In this document: positions 53,000 through 62,875 of the stretch, one piece after another
How the letters are laid out: the number at the start of each line of letters is the position of its first letter
Numbering within the stretch: the stretch's first letter is position 1
Source of the DNA: Acidovorax sp.
Lineage (GTDB): Bacteria > Pseudomonadota > Gammaproteobacteria > Burkholderiales > Burkholderiaceae_C
NCBI RefSeq assembly: GCF_027492855.1
Contig: NZ_JAPUDY010000072.1
Location: 1-64,000 of the forward strand
Direction of reading: 5' to 3'
DNA length: 64,000 bases
Made by a program: the position numbers and the translations under genes
Notes under the pieces: model-generated
What the model saw: the letters and a program-made list of their open reading frames with translations, nothing else
The model's database searches: none
Told to the model about the DNA's origin: nothing

Positions 53000-54229
53000 T
53001 CAGAACAACACGCGGCTGCGCAGCGTGCCGCCGACCTTGGCGAGCTTGTCCAGCGCCAGGTCGGACGAGGCCGCGTCGATATCGATCACCACGTAACCGA
53101 CCTTCTCGTTGGTCTGCAGGTACTGGGCCGCGATGTTGATCTGGTTGTCGGAAAAAATGCGGTTGATCTCGGACAAGACACCCGGCACGTTGCGGTGAAC
53201 GTGCAGCAGGCGGTGCTTGCCGGGGTGGGCGGGCAGCGCCACCTCGGGGAAGTTGACCGACGAGGTGCTGGTGCCGTTGTCGCTGTACTTGACGAGTTTT
53301 TCGGCCACTTCGAGGCCAATGTTGGCCTGTGCCTCCATGGTGGAGCCGCCAATGTGGGGCGTGAGGATCACGTTGTCCAGCCCGCGCAGGGGCGACAAAA
53401 ACTCGTCCTTGTTGGTGCGTGGCTCCACCGGAAACACGTCGATGGCCGCGCCCAGCAGCTTTTGGGCCTTGAGCGCTTCGGCCAGGGCTTCGATCGCCAC
53501 CACCGTGCCGCGCGCGGCATTAATGAGGATGCCGCCGGGTTTCATGGCCGCGATCTCGGCCGCGCCGATCATGCCTTCGGTGGAGGGCAGCTCGGGCACA
53601 TGCAGGCTCACGATGTCGCTTTGGGCGAGCAGATCGTGCAGCTTGTGCACCTGGCGCGCATTGCCCAGGGGCAGTTTGTTGACCACGTCAAAAAACGCCA
53701 CGTGCATGCCCAGCGCCTCGGCCAGCACCGACAACTGCGTGCCGATGGAGCCGTAGCCCACGATTCCCAGAGTCTTTCCTCTAATCTCGTAGGCGTTGTC
53801 GGCCGACTTGAGCCAACCGCCCCGGTGCGCCACCGCGTTTTTCTCAGGAATGCCGCGCAAGAGCAGGATGGCCTCGGCCAGCACCAGCTCGGCCACCGAG
53901 CGGGTGTTGGAATACGGCGCGTTGAAGACGGCAATGCCGCGCTCGCGGGCCGCGTTCAGGTCGACCTGGTTGGTGCCAATACAAAAACAGCCCACGGCCA
54001 CCAGCTTGTGCGCATGGGCGAACACCTCGTCGGTGAGCTGGGTGCGCGAGCGGATGCCCACAAAGTGCACGTCTGCGATCTTGCGCTTGAGTTCATCGTC
54101 CGGCAACGCACCCGACACCGTTTCGATCTGGGTGTAGCCCGCCGCACGGATCACGTCCACCGCAGAGGAATGGATGCCCTCCAGCAACAAAAATTTGATC
54201 TTGTTCTTGTCCAGCGAATTGGTGGCCAT
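53000..54229 (-). CDS. serA: Phosphoglycerate dehydrogenase
   Basis: 409 residues. Oxidises 3-phosphoglycerate as the first step of serine synthesis. It has the D-2-hydroxyacid dehydrogenase Rossmann motif LGIVGYGSIGTQLSVLAEALGM, catalytic Arg and Glu regions (NAARGTVV, DVFPVEP) and His (TPHIGGSTMEAQ). A C-terminal ACT domain (about 335-409, HRNVPGVLSEINRIFSDNQIN) makes this the E. coli-like, serine-inhibited type. The start MATNSLDKNKIKFLLLEG is the family start; much longer in-frame sequence upstream is antisense to ugpB. It diverges from ugpB. Confidence 0.96.
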   Translation of the reverse strand: MATNSLDKNKIKFLLLEGIHSSAVDVIRAAGYTQIETVSGALPDDELKRKIADVHFVGIRSRTQLTDEVFAHAHKLVAVGCFCIGTNQVDLNAARERGIAVFNAPYSNTRSVAELVLAEAILLLRGIPEKNAVAHRGGWLKSADNAYEIRGKTLGIVGYGSIGTQLSVLAEALGMHVAFFDVVNKLPLGNARQVHKLHDLLAQSDIVSLHVPELPSTEGMIGAAEIAAMKPGGILINAARGTVVAIEALAEALKAQKLLGAAIDVFPVEPRTNKDEFLSPLRGLDNVILTPHIGGSTMEAQANIGLEVAEKLVKYSDNGTSTSSVNFPEVALPAHPGKHRLLHVHRNVPGVLSEINRIFSDNQINIAAQYLQTNEKVGYVVIDIDAASSDLALDKLAKVGGTLRSRVLF

Positions 54230-54360
54230 GGCAGTGAAAGGTTGGTGGTTGAAAGACATGCGGCGACCCAAAAGGCCGCCCACAAAGCGGCAGGCATCAC
54301 TATGCACCAAGGATGGTGCATTGCACAAAACCTTGCAGCGCTCGGCAAATGGCTGCGCGA

Positions 54361-54378
54361 CTGTCACAAAAGGGTCAC
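54361..54378 (+). promoter_or_regulatory. Pho box upstream of ugpB
   Basis: CTGTCACAAAAGGGTCAC matches the PhoB-box form of two CTGTCA(C/T) repeats separated by four A/T-rich bases (CTGTCAC-AAAA-GGGTCAC). It lies about 140 bp before ugpB. No good -10 hexamer is seen at the usual spacing downstream. It predicts phosphate-starvation control of the ugp genes; serA diverges on the other side. Confidence 0.7.
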
Positions 54379-54517
54379 AATCGCACCCCTTGCGGGCACC
54401 CCACGGGGTTTCCCCCGTTGTTGCAGGCCATGGGGTCTGCGACAACGACACACTCCCGTCACATTGGCCGAATACCCTTCGGCCCTTGTGCATTTCGTCA
54501 TTCTTGGAGATACATAC

Positions 54518-55828
54518 ATGCAACTCAAGCATCTGGCGCTCTCTGCGGCCATCGCACTGTCGGTCAGCGTCCCTGCGCAAGCCCAACAGGTAGAGATTCA
54601 GTGGTGGCACTCGATGAACGCTGCGCTCGGCGACTGGGTGAACGACCTGGCCAAGCAGTACAACGCCAGCCAGACAAAGTACAAGGTGGTGCCCACATAC
54701 AAGGGCACGTATGACGAATCCATGACAGGCGCCGTGGCTGCCTTCCGCGCGGGCAATGCCCCACACATCGTGCAGGTGTTTGAAGTGGGCACGGCCACCA
54801 TGATGTCCAGCAAGGGCGCCATCGTGCCTGCGGGCAAGGTCCTGAACGATGCGGGCTTCAAGTTCGATCCCAGCGCCTACGTGCCTGCCGTGGCCGGCTT
54901 CTACACCGCGCCCAACGGCCAGATGCTGAGCTACCCACTGAACAGCTCCACCACGGTGTTCTATTACAACAAGGACGCCTTCAAGAAGGCGGGCCTGGAC
55001 GCCGACAAGCCGCCCAAGACCTGGCCCGAAGTGTTTGCCGCCGCCTCCAAGCTCAAGGCCAGCGGCCACAGCTGCCCGTTCACCACCAGCTGGATCAGCT
55101 GGACGCAGCTCGAAAGCTTCTCGCTGTGGCACAACACGCTGTTCGCCTCCAAGAACAACGGCTTTGACGGCAACGATGCCAAGCTGGAAATCAACACCCC
55201 GCTGCATGTGCGCCACTTCGAGAACCTGGCCAAGGCCTCCAAGGACGGCAGCTTTGTCTACAAGGGCCGTGGCAACGTGCCAGACGCGTCCTTCCCCTCG
55301 GGTGAGTGCGCCATGATCACCGGCTCGTCGGGCCTGTACGCCCGCGTGGCCCGCGAGGCCAAGTTCGCCTACGGCATCTCCACCCTGCCCTACTACCCTG
55401 ATGTGAAGGGCGCGCCCCAGAACACCGCCATCGGCGGCGCCAGCCTGTGGGTGATGTCGGGCAAGAAGGCCGAGGAATACAAGGGCGTGGCCGACTTCCT
55501 GAACTTCCTGAACGACACCAAGGTGCAGGCCGCCAGCCACCAGCGCACGGGCTATCTGCCCGTGACCATGGGCGCCTACAAGCTGACCGAGGCATCGGGC
55601 TTCTATGAAAAGCACCCCGGCACCGACGTGGCCGTGACGCAGATGATCCGCAAAACCACCGACAAGTCGCGCGGCATCCGCCTGGGCAACTTCGTGCAGG
55701 TGCGCGCCATCATCGACGAGGAAACAGAACAAATCTGGTCGGGCAAGAAGACCGTGAAGGAAGCCCTGGACACTGCTGTCTCGCGCGGCAACGAGCAACT
55801 GGCTCGCTTCGCACGCGCCAACAAGTAA
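54518..55828 (+). CDS. ugpB: sn-Glycerol-3-phosphate ABC transporter, periplasmic binding protein
   Basis: 436 residues. A Sec signal peptide (MQLKHLALSAAIALSVSVPAQAQ) precedes an SBP_bac_1-type binding protein with UgpB hallmarks (EIQWWHSMNAALGDWVNDLAKQ, AFRAGNAPHIVQVFEVGTATMM, TSWISWTQLESFSLWHN). It captures glycerol-3-phosphate or its diesters. TTGGAGA lies 7 nt before the ATG. A Pho box about 140 bp upstream fits phosphate-starvation control. Upstream in-frame sequence is antisense to neighbouring genes and not coding. A strong hairpin separates it from ugpA. Confidence 0.95.
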   Translation: MQLKHLALSAAIALSVSVPAQAQQVEIQWWHSMNAALGDWVNDLAKQYNASQTKYKVVPTYKGTYDESMTGAVAAFRAGNAPHIVQVFEVGTATMMSSKGAIVPAGKVLNDAGFKFDPSAYVPAVAGFYTAPNGQMLSYPLNSSTTVFYYNKDAFKKAGLDADKPPKTWPEVFAAASKLKASGHSCPFTTSWISWTQLESFSLWHNTLFASKNNGFDGNDAKLEINTPLHVRHFENLAKASKDGSFVYKGRGNVPDASFPSGECAMITGSSGLYARVAREAKFAYGISTLPYYPDVKGAPQNTAIGGASLWVMSGKKAEEYKGVADFLNFLNDTKVQAASHQRTGYLPVTMGAYKLTEASGFYEKHPGTDVAVTQMIRKTTDKSRGIRLGNFVQVRAIIDEETEQIWSGKKTVKEALDTAVSRGNEQLARFARANK

Positions 55829-55887
55829 GCACAACTGCCGAAAGCCTGCCGATGCCGCCCCGCAGCCTAGCCGGGTGGCATTGAAAG

Positions 55888-55938
55888 CCCGCCGCCCCGT
55901 CAACCATCTGGTTCACGGGGCGGCGGGGTTTTCTTTTT
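55888..55938 (+). terminator. Strong hairpin with T-tract between ugpB and ugpA
   Basis: A perfect 13-bp stem (CCCGCCGCCCCGT at 55888-55900 / ACGGGGCGGCGGG at 55915-55927) with a 14-nt loop is followed by TTTTCTTTTT. It lies between binding-protein and permease genes of one transporter and is likely an attenuator that makes ugpB more abundant than ugpAEC. Confidence 0.85.
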
Positions 55939-55950
55939 AAGAGTTTCGAC

Positions 55951-56832
55951 ATGGAAAAACGCGTACTTTTTCGCTCCGCATGGCTGCCTTGGGTGCTTCT
56001 GGCGCCCCAACTGGCCATCATCAGCGTCTTCTTTTTCTGGCCCGCGGGCCAGGCCCTGGTGCAATCGTTCCAGATACAAGACACCTTCGGCTTCTCCACG
56101 GAATGGGTGGGGCTGGACAACTTCAAGGCCCTTTTCTCAGACCCTGGCTACCTGGCGTCATTCAAGACCACGGCCTTTTTCTCCATCCTGGTGGCGGTGA
56201 GCGGCATCAGCCTGTCGCTGTTCCTGGCGATCTTTGCCGACCGCATCATCAAGGGCGCGCTGGTGTACAAGACCGCGCTGCTGCTGCCCTACGCCGTGGC
56301 CCCCGCAGTGGCGGGCGTGTTGTGGATGTTCATGTTCTCGCCATCGCTGGGCGTGGTGTCCTACCTGCTGCGCCAGTCGGGCTTTGACTGGAACCACATG
56401 CTCAACTCCAACCACGCGATGGCGCTGATCGTGATCGCGGCGGTGTGGAAGCAGATCTCCTACAACTTCCTGTTCTTCCTTGCGGGGCTGCAGTCCATCC
56501 CCAAGTCGCTGATCGAGGCCGCCGCCATCGACGGCGCGGGCCCCTGGCGCCGGTTCTGGAGCATCCAGTTCCCGCTGCTCTCGCCCACCACGTTCTTCCT
56601 CTTGGTGATCAACGTCGTGTATGCGTTTTTCGACACCTTCGCCATCGTGGACTCGACCACGCAGGGCGGGCCGGGGCGCGACACCTCCATCCTGGTCTAC
56701 AAGGTGTACCACGACGGCTTCAAGGCCATGGACATGGGCGGCTCGGCCGCGCAGTCGGTGGTGCTGATGGTCATCGTGGTGGTGCTCACCGTGGTCCAGT
56801 TCCGCTACGTCGAGAAGAAAGTGCAGTATTGA
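55951..56832 (+). CDS. ugpA: sn-Glycerol-3-phosphate ABC transporter permease UgpA
   Basis: 293-residue inner-membrane permease with six hydrophobic segments and the EAA loop ([32 protein letters not shown]). The N-terminus ([23 protein letters not shown]) is the UgpA/MalF type. It pairs with UgpE below. It starts about 120 bp after ugpB, beyond the hairpin. The codon use is host-like. Confidence 0.95.
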   Translation: MEKRVLFRSAWLPWVLLAPQLAIISVFFFWPAGQALVQSFQIQDTFGFSTEWVGLDNFKALFSDPGYLASFKTTAFFSILVAVSGISLSLFLAIFADRIIKGALVYKTALLLPYAVAPAVAGVLWMFMFSPSLGVVSYLLRQSGFDWNHMLNSNHAMALIVIAAVWKQISYNFLFFLAGLQSIPKSLIEAAAIDGAGPWRRFWSIQFPLLSPTTFFLLVINVVYAFFDTFAIVDSTTQGGPGRDTSILVYKVYHDGFKAMDMGGSAAQSVVLMVIVVVLTVVQFRYVEKKVQY

Positions 56833-56835
56833 TAT

Positions 56836-56940
56836 GAAGCACCCCCTGAGTCGCCTGCGGCGCCTTCCCCCTCAAGGGGGACGACGCCCTCGCTGCGGGG
56901 CGGCCCTTTCTCGGCGTCCCTGGCTTGGGCAGCGCCGGTT
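56836..56940. repeat. Long GC-rich intergenic repeat, copy B
   Basis: A block in the ugpA-ugpE spacer sharing CACCCCCTGAG, CCTGCGG, CCTTCCCCC and GCCCTCGCTGCGGGGCGG with 7099-7225. It includes an inverted pair CCCCCTCAAGGGGG. No ORF is present. Confidence 0.72.
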
Positions 56941-56981
56941 TCATGCGCCGTCGATAGTGCTCAGCACAATGAAAGATTGAA

Positions 56982-57833
56982 ATGGTTGAACGTAGTCCTT
57001 ATCTCACCGCGTTCTCGCACCTCATCATGGTGCTGGGCGTGATCATCGTCGGCTTTCCGCTGTACCTGGCCTTCGTGGCGTCCACCCACACCGCGCAGGA
57101 CATCGTGCAGGTGCCCATGCCCATGGTGCCCGGCAACAACTTCTGGCAGACCTACCACGACGCCCTGTTTGGCGGTGGCGCGGGCGCGGGTTCTACCGCC
57201 CCCGTGGCCCGCATGATGTGGGTGAGCTTTGTCACCGCCATCGTCATCACCGTGGGCAAGATCGCGATCTCGCTGCTGTCGGCGTTTGCCATCGTGTACT
57301 TCCGCTTTCCCTTCAAGGGCATCTGCTTTTGGCTGATCTTCATCACGCTGATGCTGCCGGTGGAAGTGCGCATCGGCCCCACCTACCAGGTGGTGTCCGA
57401 CCTGGGCATGCTCAACAGCTATGCGGGCCTCACGGTGCCGCTGATCGCGTCGGCCACGGCCACCTTCTTGTTCCGGCAGTTCTTCCTCACCGTGCCGGAC
57501 GAGCTGGTGGAAGCCGCCCGCGTGGACGGCGCCGGCCCCATGCGCTTTTTCAAGGACATCCTGGTGCCGCTGTCGCGCACGTCCATCGCCGCGCTGTTCG
57601 TGATCCAGTTCATCTACGGCTGGAACCAGTACCTGTGGCCGCTGCTCGTGACCACCTCGGAAGACATGTACCCCGTGGTCATCGGCATCAAGCGCATGCT
57701 GGCTGGCGGCGATGCGGGCAATGAATGGAACATCGTGATGGCCACGGCCCTCCTGGCCATGTTGCCGCCTGCGCTGGTGGTGGTGCTCATGCAGCGCTGG
57801 TTCGTCAAGGGCCTGGTGGACACCGAAAAGTAA
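56982..57833 (+). CDS. ugpE: sn-Glycerol-3-phosphate ABC transporter permease UgpE
   Basis: 283-residue MalG/UgpE-type permease. Membrane segments begin [22 protein letters not shown], and the EAA loop is [25 protein letters not shown]. It completes the transmembrane pore with UgpA. The spacer from ugpA carries a long host repeat (56836-56940), yet gene order ugpB-A-E-C is conserved. Confidence 0.95.
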   Translation: MVERSPYLTAFSHLIMVLGVIIVGFPLYLAFVASTHTAQDIVQVPMPMVPGNNFWQTYHDALFGGGAGAGSTAPVARMMWVSFVTAIVITVGKIAISLLSAFAIVYFRFPFKGICFWLIFITLMLPVEVRIGPTYQVVSDLGMLNSYAGLTVPLIASATATFLFRQFFLTVPDELVEAARVDGAGPMRFFKDILVPLSRTSIAALFVIQFIYGWNQYLWPLLVTTSEDMYPVVIGIKRMLAGGDAGNEWNIVMATALLAMLPPALVVVLMQRWFVKGLVDTEK

Positions 57834-57844
57834 GCACAAATACA

Positions 57845-57903
57845 AGCAAAAACAGCCTCTACCGCTTTAAGAATAAGCGCTAACGGCTACCAAATTCATA
57901 GCA
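57845..57903. repeat. Comamonadaceae-type palindromic repeat, copy 7
   Basis: GCCTCTACCGCTTTAAGAAT, then AAGCGCTAACGGCTACC and AAATTCATAGC. The left core half is mutated (ACCGCTT) while the right half (AAGCGCT) is intact. It fills the ugpE-ugpC spacer and ends only a few bases before the ugpC ATG. Confidence 0.82.
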
Positions 57904-57905
57904 AA

Positions 57906-58916
<1,011 letters not shown>

Positions 58917-58938
58917 TAGCCCAAGGCCACCCGTCCGG

Positions 58939-60123
58939 TTATTGGCAGACCCTGTTGCGCCCCGTGCGCTTGGCCCGGTACAGCGCTGCATCGGCACGCT
59001 GAATGCATGCCTGTACCGACTCCTCATCGTTCCACAGGGCCACGCCCACTGAGGCCGTCACCGTCAGTGGCTCCGGCTCGCGCAGCACAGGGGTCTGAGC
59101 CAGCCGTGTGCACATGTCCTGCGCCTTATTCAGCAGGCTGTCCTCGTGCACCGGCATCAGCACGCACAAAAACTCTTCCCCGCCCCACCGCGCCAACAGA
59201 TCCGTTTCGCGCAGTTGCGCCTTGACCCGGGCCGCAACGGCCACCAGCACCGCATCACCGACGTCGTGGCCATGGTTGTCGTTGATCGACTTGAAATGGT
59301 CCAGGTCCAGCATCACGACGCCCACACTCGTAGGGCTGCGCGCCCTGCGCCGCTCCTCTTGGTGCAGGGCATCCATCAGGGCGCGTCGGTTCAGGCATTG
59401 GGTGAGCGGATCAATGGTCGCCAGCAACTGGACACGCTCCAGCGCCTGCGCCAGTTCCTGGTTGCTTTGCTCCAGCTTTTGCGCCAGCTTGCGCCGCGCC
59501 ACGTCGCCCTCGATGTCATGGCGATGCACCGTGTAGGCCGAGAACCCGTAGAGCTGAAGCATCACCACCACCACCACTGCGCTCAGTGCCCACATCATCT
59601 GCTGTCCACCCACAGGCTCCAGCGCACCCGCCATCCACTGCGGGGTGGCAAGCCCCAAGCAGAAGGTCAACAAAATAGGCCAGTGCGTGCTGAGGTTGTG
59701 GATGGCAAACAGGCCCACGGTCACCATCCCGACCGTCATCATTAAAAAAACCGTTGAATTCGGCTGCAACCCAGGGAGCACGGCCCCACTGCCCCAAGCC
59801 ACCCCGAGAAAATAGAAATAAACCGTCAACCCATGTAACCAGCGCCACCGCCGCGCCGAAGAATCCAGGACCTTTTTCAACCGGCCGACAAACCACAGGT
59901 TCAGCATCTCCATCACCAGCAGACTGCCCACCCACAGCTCCAGCAGATGCACCGACACCACGTCTCGCATCACCCAGGCCATGAATCCAAAACCAAGAAA
60001 CGACACACAAGACGAAAACTGCTGCCTCTTGATCAGCACCTGAGCCAGACCTGCTTCGATCGCATTTTTGTCCACATCGTCCAGCACGACATCGCTGGCA
60101 GCATGGTTCTTAGCTTCATGCAT
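58939..60123 (-). CDS. Diguanylate cyclase (membrane GGDEF protein)
   Basis: 394 residues. About six hydrophobic segments (roughly residues 40-210, for example LLVMEMLNLWFVG and ALSAVVVVVMLQLYGFSAY) precede a coiled stretch (KLEQSNQELAQALERVQ) and a GGDEF domain with active-site GGEEF. An RETD I-site five residues before it suggests feedback inhibition by c-di-GMP. It is predicted to make c-di-GMP from GTP in response to an unknown membrane signal. It lies antisense between ugpC and ugpQ. MHEAKNHAASD is the preferred start. Confidence 0.92.
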   Translation of the reverse strand: MHEAKNHAASDVVLDDVDKNAIEAGLAQVLIKRQQFSSCVSFLGFGFMAWVMRDVVSVHLLELWVGSLLVMEMLNLWFVGRLKKVLDSSARRWRWLHGLTVYFYFLGVAWGSGAVLPGLQPNSTVFLMMTVGMVTVGLFAIHNLSTHWPILLTFCLGLATPQWMAGALEPVGGQQMMWALSAVVVVVMLQLYGFSAYTVHRHDIEGDVARRKLAQKLEQSNQELAQALERVQLLATIDPLTQCLNRRALMDALHQEERRRARSPTSVGVVMLDLDHFKSINDNHGHDVGDAVLVAVAARVKAQLRETDLLARWGGEEFLCVLMPVHEDSLLNKAQDMCTRLAQTPVLREPEPLTVTASVGVALWNDEESVQACIQRADAALYRAKRTGRNRVCQ

Positions 60124-60306
60124 TGATGACCTTTGATCGGCCTGTAAACAGGCCATTTATGAATTTTCAGGGTAGCGACCATGGCACTGAAGCGCAAGCA
60201 GACACACCCGACAATCCAGCAATACACTTCGGTTTTGTGACCATTGCGGCAGTACCAAGGACACCGCCCGGCGCAGGCCACGCCCCTACCCATGAGCAGC
60301 AGCACC

Positions 60307-61080
60307 ATGACGCAACTTTCCCCCTGGCCCTACCCCCGCTGGATCGCCCACCGAGGCGCTGGCAAGCTCGCCCCCGAAAACACCCTGGCCGCGTTCCGCC
60401 TGGGCGCGCAACACGGCTACCGCATGTTTGAGTGCGATGCCAAGCTCAGTTCCGACGGCGTGCCGTTTCTGATGCACGACGCCACGCTGCCGCGCACCAC
60501 CAACAGCGCCCAGGTGCTGGGCGCCTCGGCCAGCACCACGGGGGGCGACCATCCCTGGTCCGTGCTGTCGCAGCTCGACGCGGGCGGCTGGCATTCGCGC
60601 GGCCATGCGGGCGAGCCGCTGCCCACGCTGGAGAACATGGCGCGTTACTGCCTGGCCAACGGTTTTTTCCTCAACATCGAGATCAAGCCCACGCCGGGCC
60701 TCGAAGAAAAAACCGGGCAGGTGGTGGGCACGCTGTGCGCAGGCCTGTGGCAAAACCAGGCCGTGCCGCCGCTGTTCTCGTCATTCAAGCCCGAGGCCCT
60801 GGCAGGCGCCATGGCCACGGCGCCCCACATCCCCCGCGCGCTGCTGATCGATGCCCTGTGGGACGGCTACCTCGACGTGGCCCGCCAGTTGGAATGCGTG
60901 GCCATCGTGTGCAACCACGCGCTGTGGGATAGCGCCCTGGTGGCCCAGGTCAAAGGCCTGGGCATGCGCACGCTGAGCTACACGGTGAACGATGAGTGGG
61001 CTGCGCAGCGGCTCATCGACCTCAAGACGGACGGGATCATCACCGACCGGGTGGACCTCTTCGCGCCCGCAGCGGGCTGA
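60307..61080 (+). CDS. ugpQ: Glycerophosphodiester phosphodiesterase
   Basis: 257 residues. Hydrolyses glycerophosphodiesters to glycerol-3-phosphate and an alcohol in the cytoplasm, the enzymatic companion of the Ugp importer. It has the GDPD landmarks WIAHRGAGKLAPENTLAAF (with catalytic His), FECDAKLSSDGVPFLMHDATLPRTT, and NIEIKPTPG, plus GIITDRVD near the C-terminus. An alternative start at 60292 adds five residues. In E. coli ugpQ directly follows ugpC; here a diguanylate cyclase gene on the other strand interrupts. Confidence 0.94.
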   Translation: MTQLSPWPYPRWIAHRGAGKLAPENTLAAFRLGAQHGYRMFECDAKLSSDGVPFLMHDATLPRTTNSAQVLGASASTTGGDHPWSVLSQLDAGGWHSRGHAGEPLPTLENMARYCLANGFFLNIEIKPTPGLEEKTGQVVGTLCAGLWQNQAVPPLFSSFKPEALAGAMATAPHIPRALLIDALWDGYLDVARQLECVAIVCNHALWDSALVAQVKGLGMRTLSYTVNDEWAAQRLIDLKTDGIITDRVDLFAPAAG

Positions 61081-61093
61081 ACAGCAAGGCGTT

Positions 61094-61372
61094 TCAGCCT
61101 TTCCAGCCCCGCATCAATAACCACTGGCAGGTAGCAGCGGCCACTACCAGCGCGGCATAGGTCAGCATCTTGCCGTCGCGCCCCCCAAGCGCCAGCCCAC
61201 CGGCCAGCACCGCGAGCCCCACCACAAAAACCACCACAAACTGGCGCCAGCCCGCCAGCTTTGTGGCCCCCTTGGCGCCCAACAGCCGCCCGCACAACAC
61301 CAGCAGCAGGGCAACAAAGGCAGCGGGTGCCACAAAATTCAGCAAGTGGTTAAGAATGTCCAGGGGACCCAT
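61094..61372 (-). CDS. Small hypothetical integral membrane protein
   Basis: 92 residues, mostly hydrophobic, with three likely membrane segments (ILNHLLNFVAPAAFVALLLVLCG, FVVVFVVGLAVLAGGLAL, MLTYAALVVAAATCQWLLM). No named family is recognised. It begins MGPLDILNHL and diverges from hemA. Its composition and codon bias are host-like. Function unknown. Confidence 0.75.
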   Translation of the reverse strand: MGPLDILNHLLNFVAPAAFVALLLVLCGRLLGAKGATKLAGWRQFVVVFVVGLAVLAGGLALGGRDGKMLTYAALVVAAATCQWLLMRGWKG

Positions 61373-61429
61373 GAATTGACCCAAATCAAGGCTTGAACAA
61401 GCAAGGCCACCTGTTCCGGCCAACGATTT

Positions 61430-61435
61430 TATAAT
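61430..61435 (+). promoter_or_regulatory. Probable -10 element of the hemA promoter
   Basis: TATAAT, a perfect sigma-70 -10 hexamer, sits 9 bp before the hemA ATG in an otherwise GC-rich spacer. A start site 6-8 bp downstream would put transcription essentially at the start codon. No clear -35 at 17 bp spacing; TTGAAC (61393-61398) is too far. Confidence 0.5.
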
Positions 61436-61443
61436 TGGGGACC

Positions 61444-62760
61444 ATGGCAGTCTGGGCCCTCGGCATCAACCACACCACCGCGCCGCTCGACCTGCGCGGC
61501 CGGTTCGCGTTCGCGCTCGACCAGATCGCACCCACATTGCACGGTTTGCGCCAGTCGCTGGGCACCGCCAGCCGCCACCCCGGCGTCGAAACCGCCATCA
61601 TTTCCACCTGCAACCGCACCGAGATTTACTGCGCAGGCGAGCAGCCCGCTGTGGACCACACCTTGGGCTGGCTGGCCCATAGCGGCGGCGTGAGCCCCGC
61701 GCTGCTGCGCTCGCACTCGTACACCCTGGAAGACAGCCTGGTCGCGCGCCATGCCTTCCGCGTGGCCAGCGGGCTCGATTCCATGGTGCTGGGCGAGGCC
61801 CAAATCCTGGGCCAGATGAAAGACGCCGTGCGCGCCGCCGAAACGGCTGGCGCCCTGGGCACCACGCTCAACCAGCTCTTTCAGCGCAGCTTTGCCGTGG
61901 CCAAAGAGGTGCGCACCAGCACCGAGATCGGCGCCCACAGCATCAGCATGGCGGCTGCCGCCGTGCGCCTGGCCAGCCAGTTGTTTGAAGACCTCGGCAA
62001 GATCCGCGTGCTGTTTGTCGGCGCGGGCGAAATGATCGAGCTGTGCGCCACACACTTTGCCGCCAAGAACCCCAAGCAGATCGCCATTGCCAACCGCACG
62101 CTGGAGCGCGGCGAAAAACTCGCCACCCGTTTTGGCGGCGAGGTGATGCGCCTGGCTGACCTGCCCGAGCGCCTGCACGAGTTCGACGCCGTCATCAGCT
62201 GCACTGCCAGCAGCCTGCCCATCATCGGCCTAGGCGCCGTAGAGCGCGCTTTGAAGAAGCGCCGCCACCGCCCCATCTTCATGGTCGACCTGGCCGTGCC
62301 GCGCGACATCGAGCCCGAGGTCAAGGCCCTGGGCGACGTGTACCTGTACACCGTGGACGACCTGGCCACCGTGGTGCAAACCGCCCAGGCCAACCGCCAG
62401 GCCGCCGTGGCCCAGGCCGAGGCCATCATCGATGCGGGCGTGCAGAGCTTCATGCACTGGATGGAGCTGCGCAGCCCGGCTGCCGCCGACGGCGGCGTGG
62501 TGCCCCTGATCCAGCAGCTCAACGCCCAGACGGACGAGTGGCGCGCCCTGGAGATCGCCCGCGCCAAAAAGCTGCTGGCCAAGGGCGAGGACATGGACGC
62601 CGTGCTCGAAGCCCTCTCGCGCGGCCTCACGCAAAAAATGCTGCACGGCACCCTGGCCGAGTTGCGCGCGGGCGATGCCGAGATGCGCGCCCAGACGGCG
62701 CAGACCGTCTCGCGCCTGTTCCTGCGCTCGCAAAGCAAAACACCCCACAACGGCCTGTAG
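61444..62760 (+). CDS. hemA: Glutamyl-tRNA reductase
   Basis: 438 residues. Reduces glutamyl-tRNA to glutamate-1-semialdehyde, the first step of tetrapyrrole (heme) synthesis. It has the catalytic cysteine C56 in [11 protein letters not shown], the [17 protein letters not shown] and NADPH-binding [13 protein letters not shown] motifs and a C-terminal dimerisation helix. It begins [18 protein letters not shown]; a TTG three codons upstream is in frame but less likely. prfA follows, as in many proteobacteria. Confidence 0.96.
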   Translation: MAVWALGINHTTAPLDLRGRFAFALDQIAPTLHGLRQSLGTASRHPGVETAIISTCNRTEIYCAGEQPAVDHTLGWLAHSGGVSPALLRSHSYTLEDSLVARHAFRVASGLDSMVLGEAQILGQMKDAVRAAETAGALGTTLNQLFQRSFAVAKEVRTSTEIGAHSISMAAAAVRLASQLFEDLGKIRVLFVGAGEMIELCATHFAAKNPKQIAIANRTLERGEKLATRFGGEVMRLADLPERLHEFDAVISCTASSLPIIGLGAVERALKKRRHRPIFMVDLAVPRDIEPEVKALGDVYLYTVDDLATVVQTAQANRQAAVAQAEAIIDAGVQSFMHWMELRSPAAADGGVVPLIQQLNAQTDEWRALEIARAKKLLAKGEDMDAVLEALSRGLTQKMLHGTLAELRAGDAEMRAQTAQTVSRLFLRSQSKTPHNGL

Positions 62761-62799
62761 CGGCGCCCGCCCGCACCCCAAGCCACCCCGATTTCAATA

Positions 62800-62856
62800 A
62801 AAATCGGCACCTAGCGCTTATCCATCAAGCGCTAACAGCTACAAATTTAGTAGCAA
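62800..62856. repeat. Comamonadaceae-type palindromic repeat, copy 8
   Basis: Core TAGCGCTT (62812-62819) / AAGCGCTA (62827-62834), loop of 7, then ACAGCTACAAATTTAGTAGC. It lies between hemA and prfA. Confidence 0.88.
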
Positions 62857-62875
62857 ATCTCTTTTCCCAAGCCCC

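Noticed and set aside
50606-54517. Very long in-frame N-terminal extension of ugpB
   Set aside because: It runs antisense through the DUF3683 gene and serA. The Sec signal peptide and Shine-Dalgarno fix the true start at 54518.
54230-55903. In-frame N-terminal extension of serA
   Set aside because: It is antisense to ugpB, and the conserved SerA protein begins at MATNSLD.
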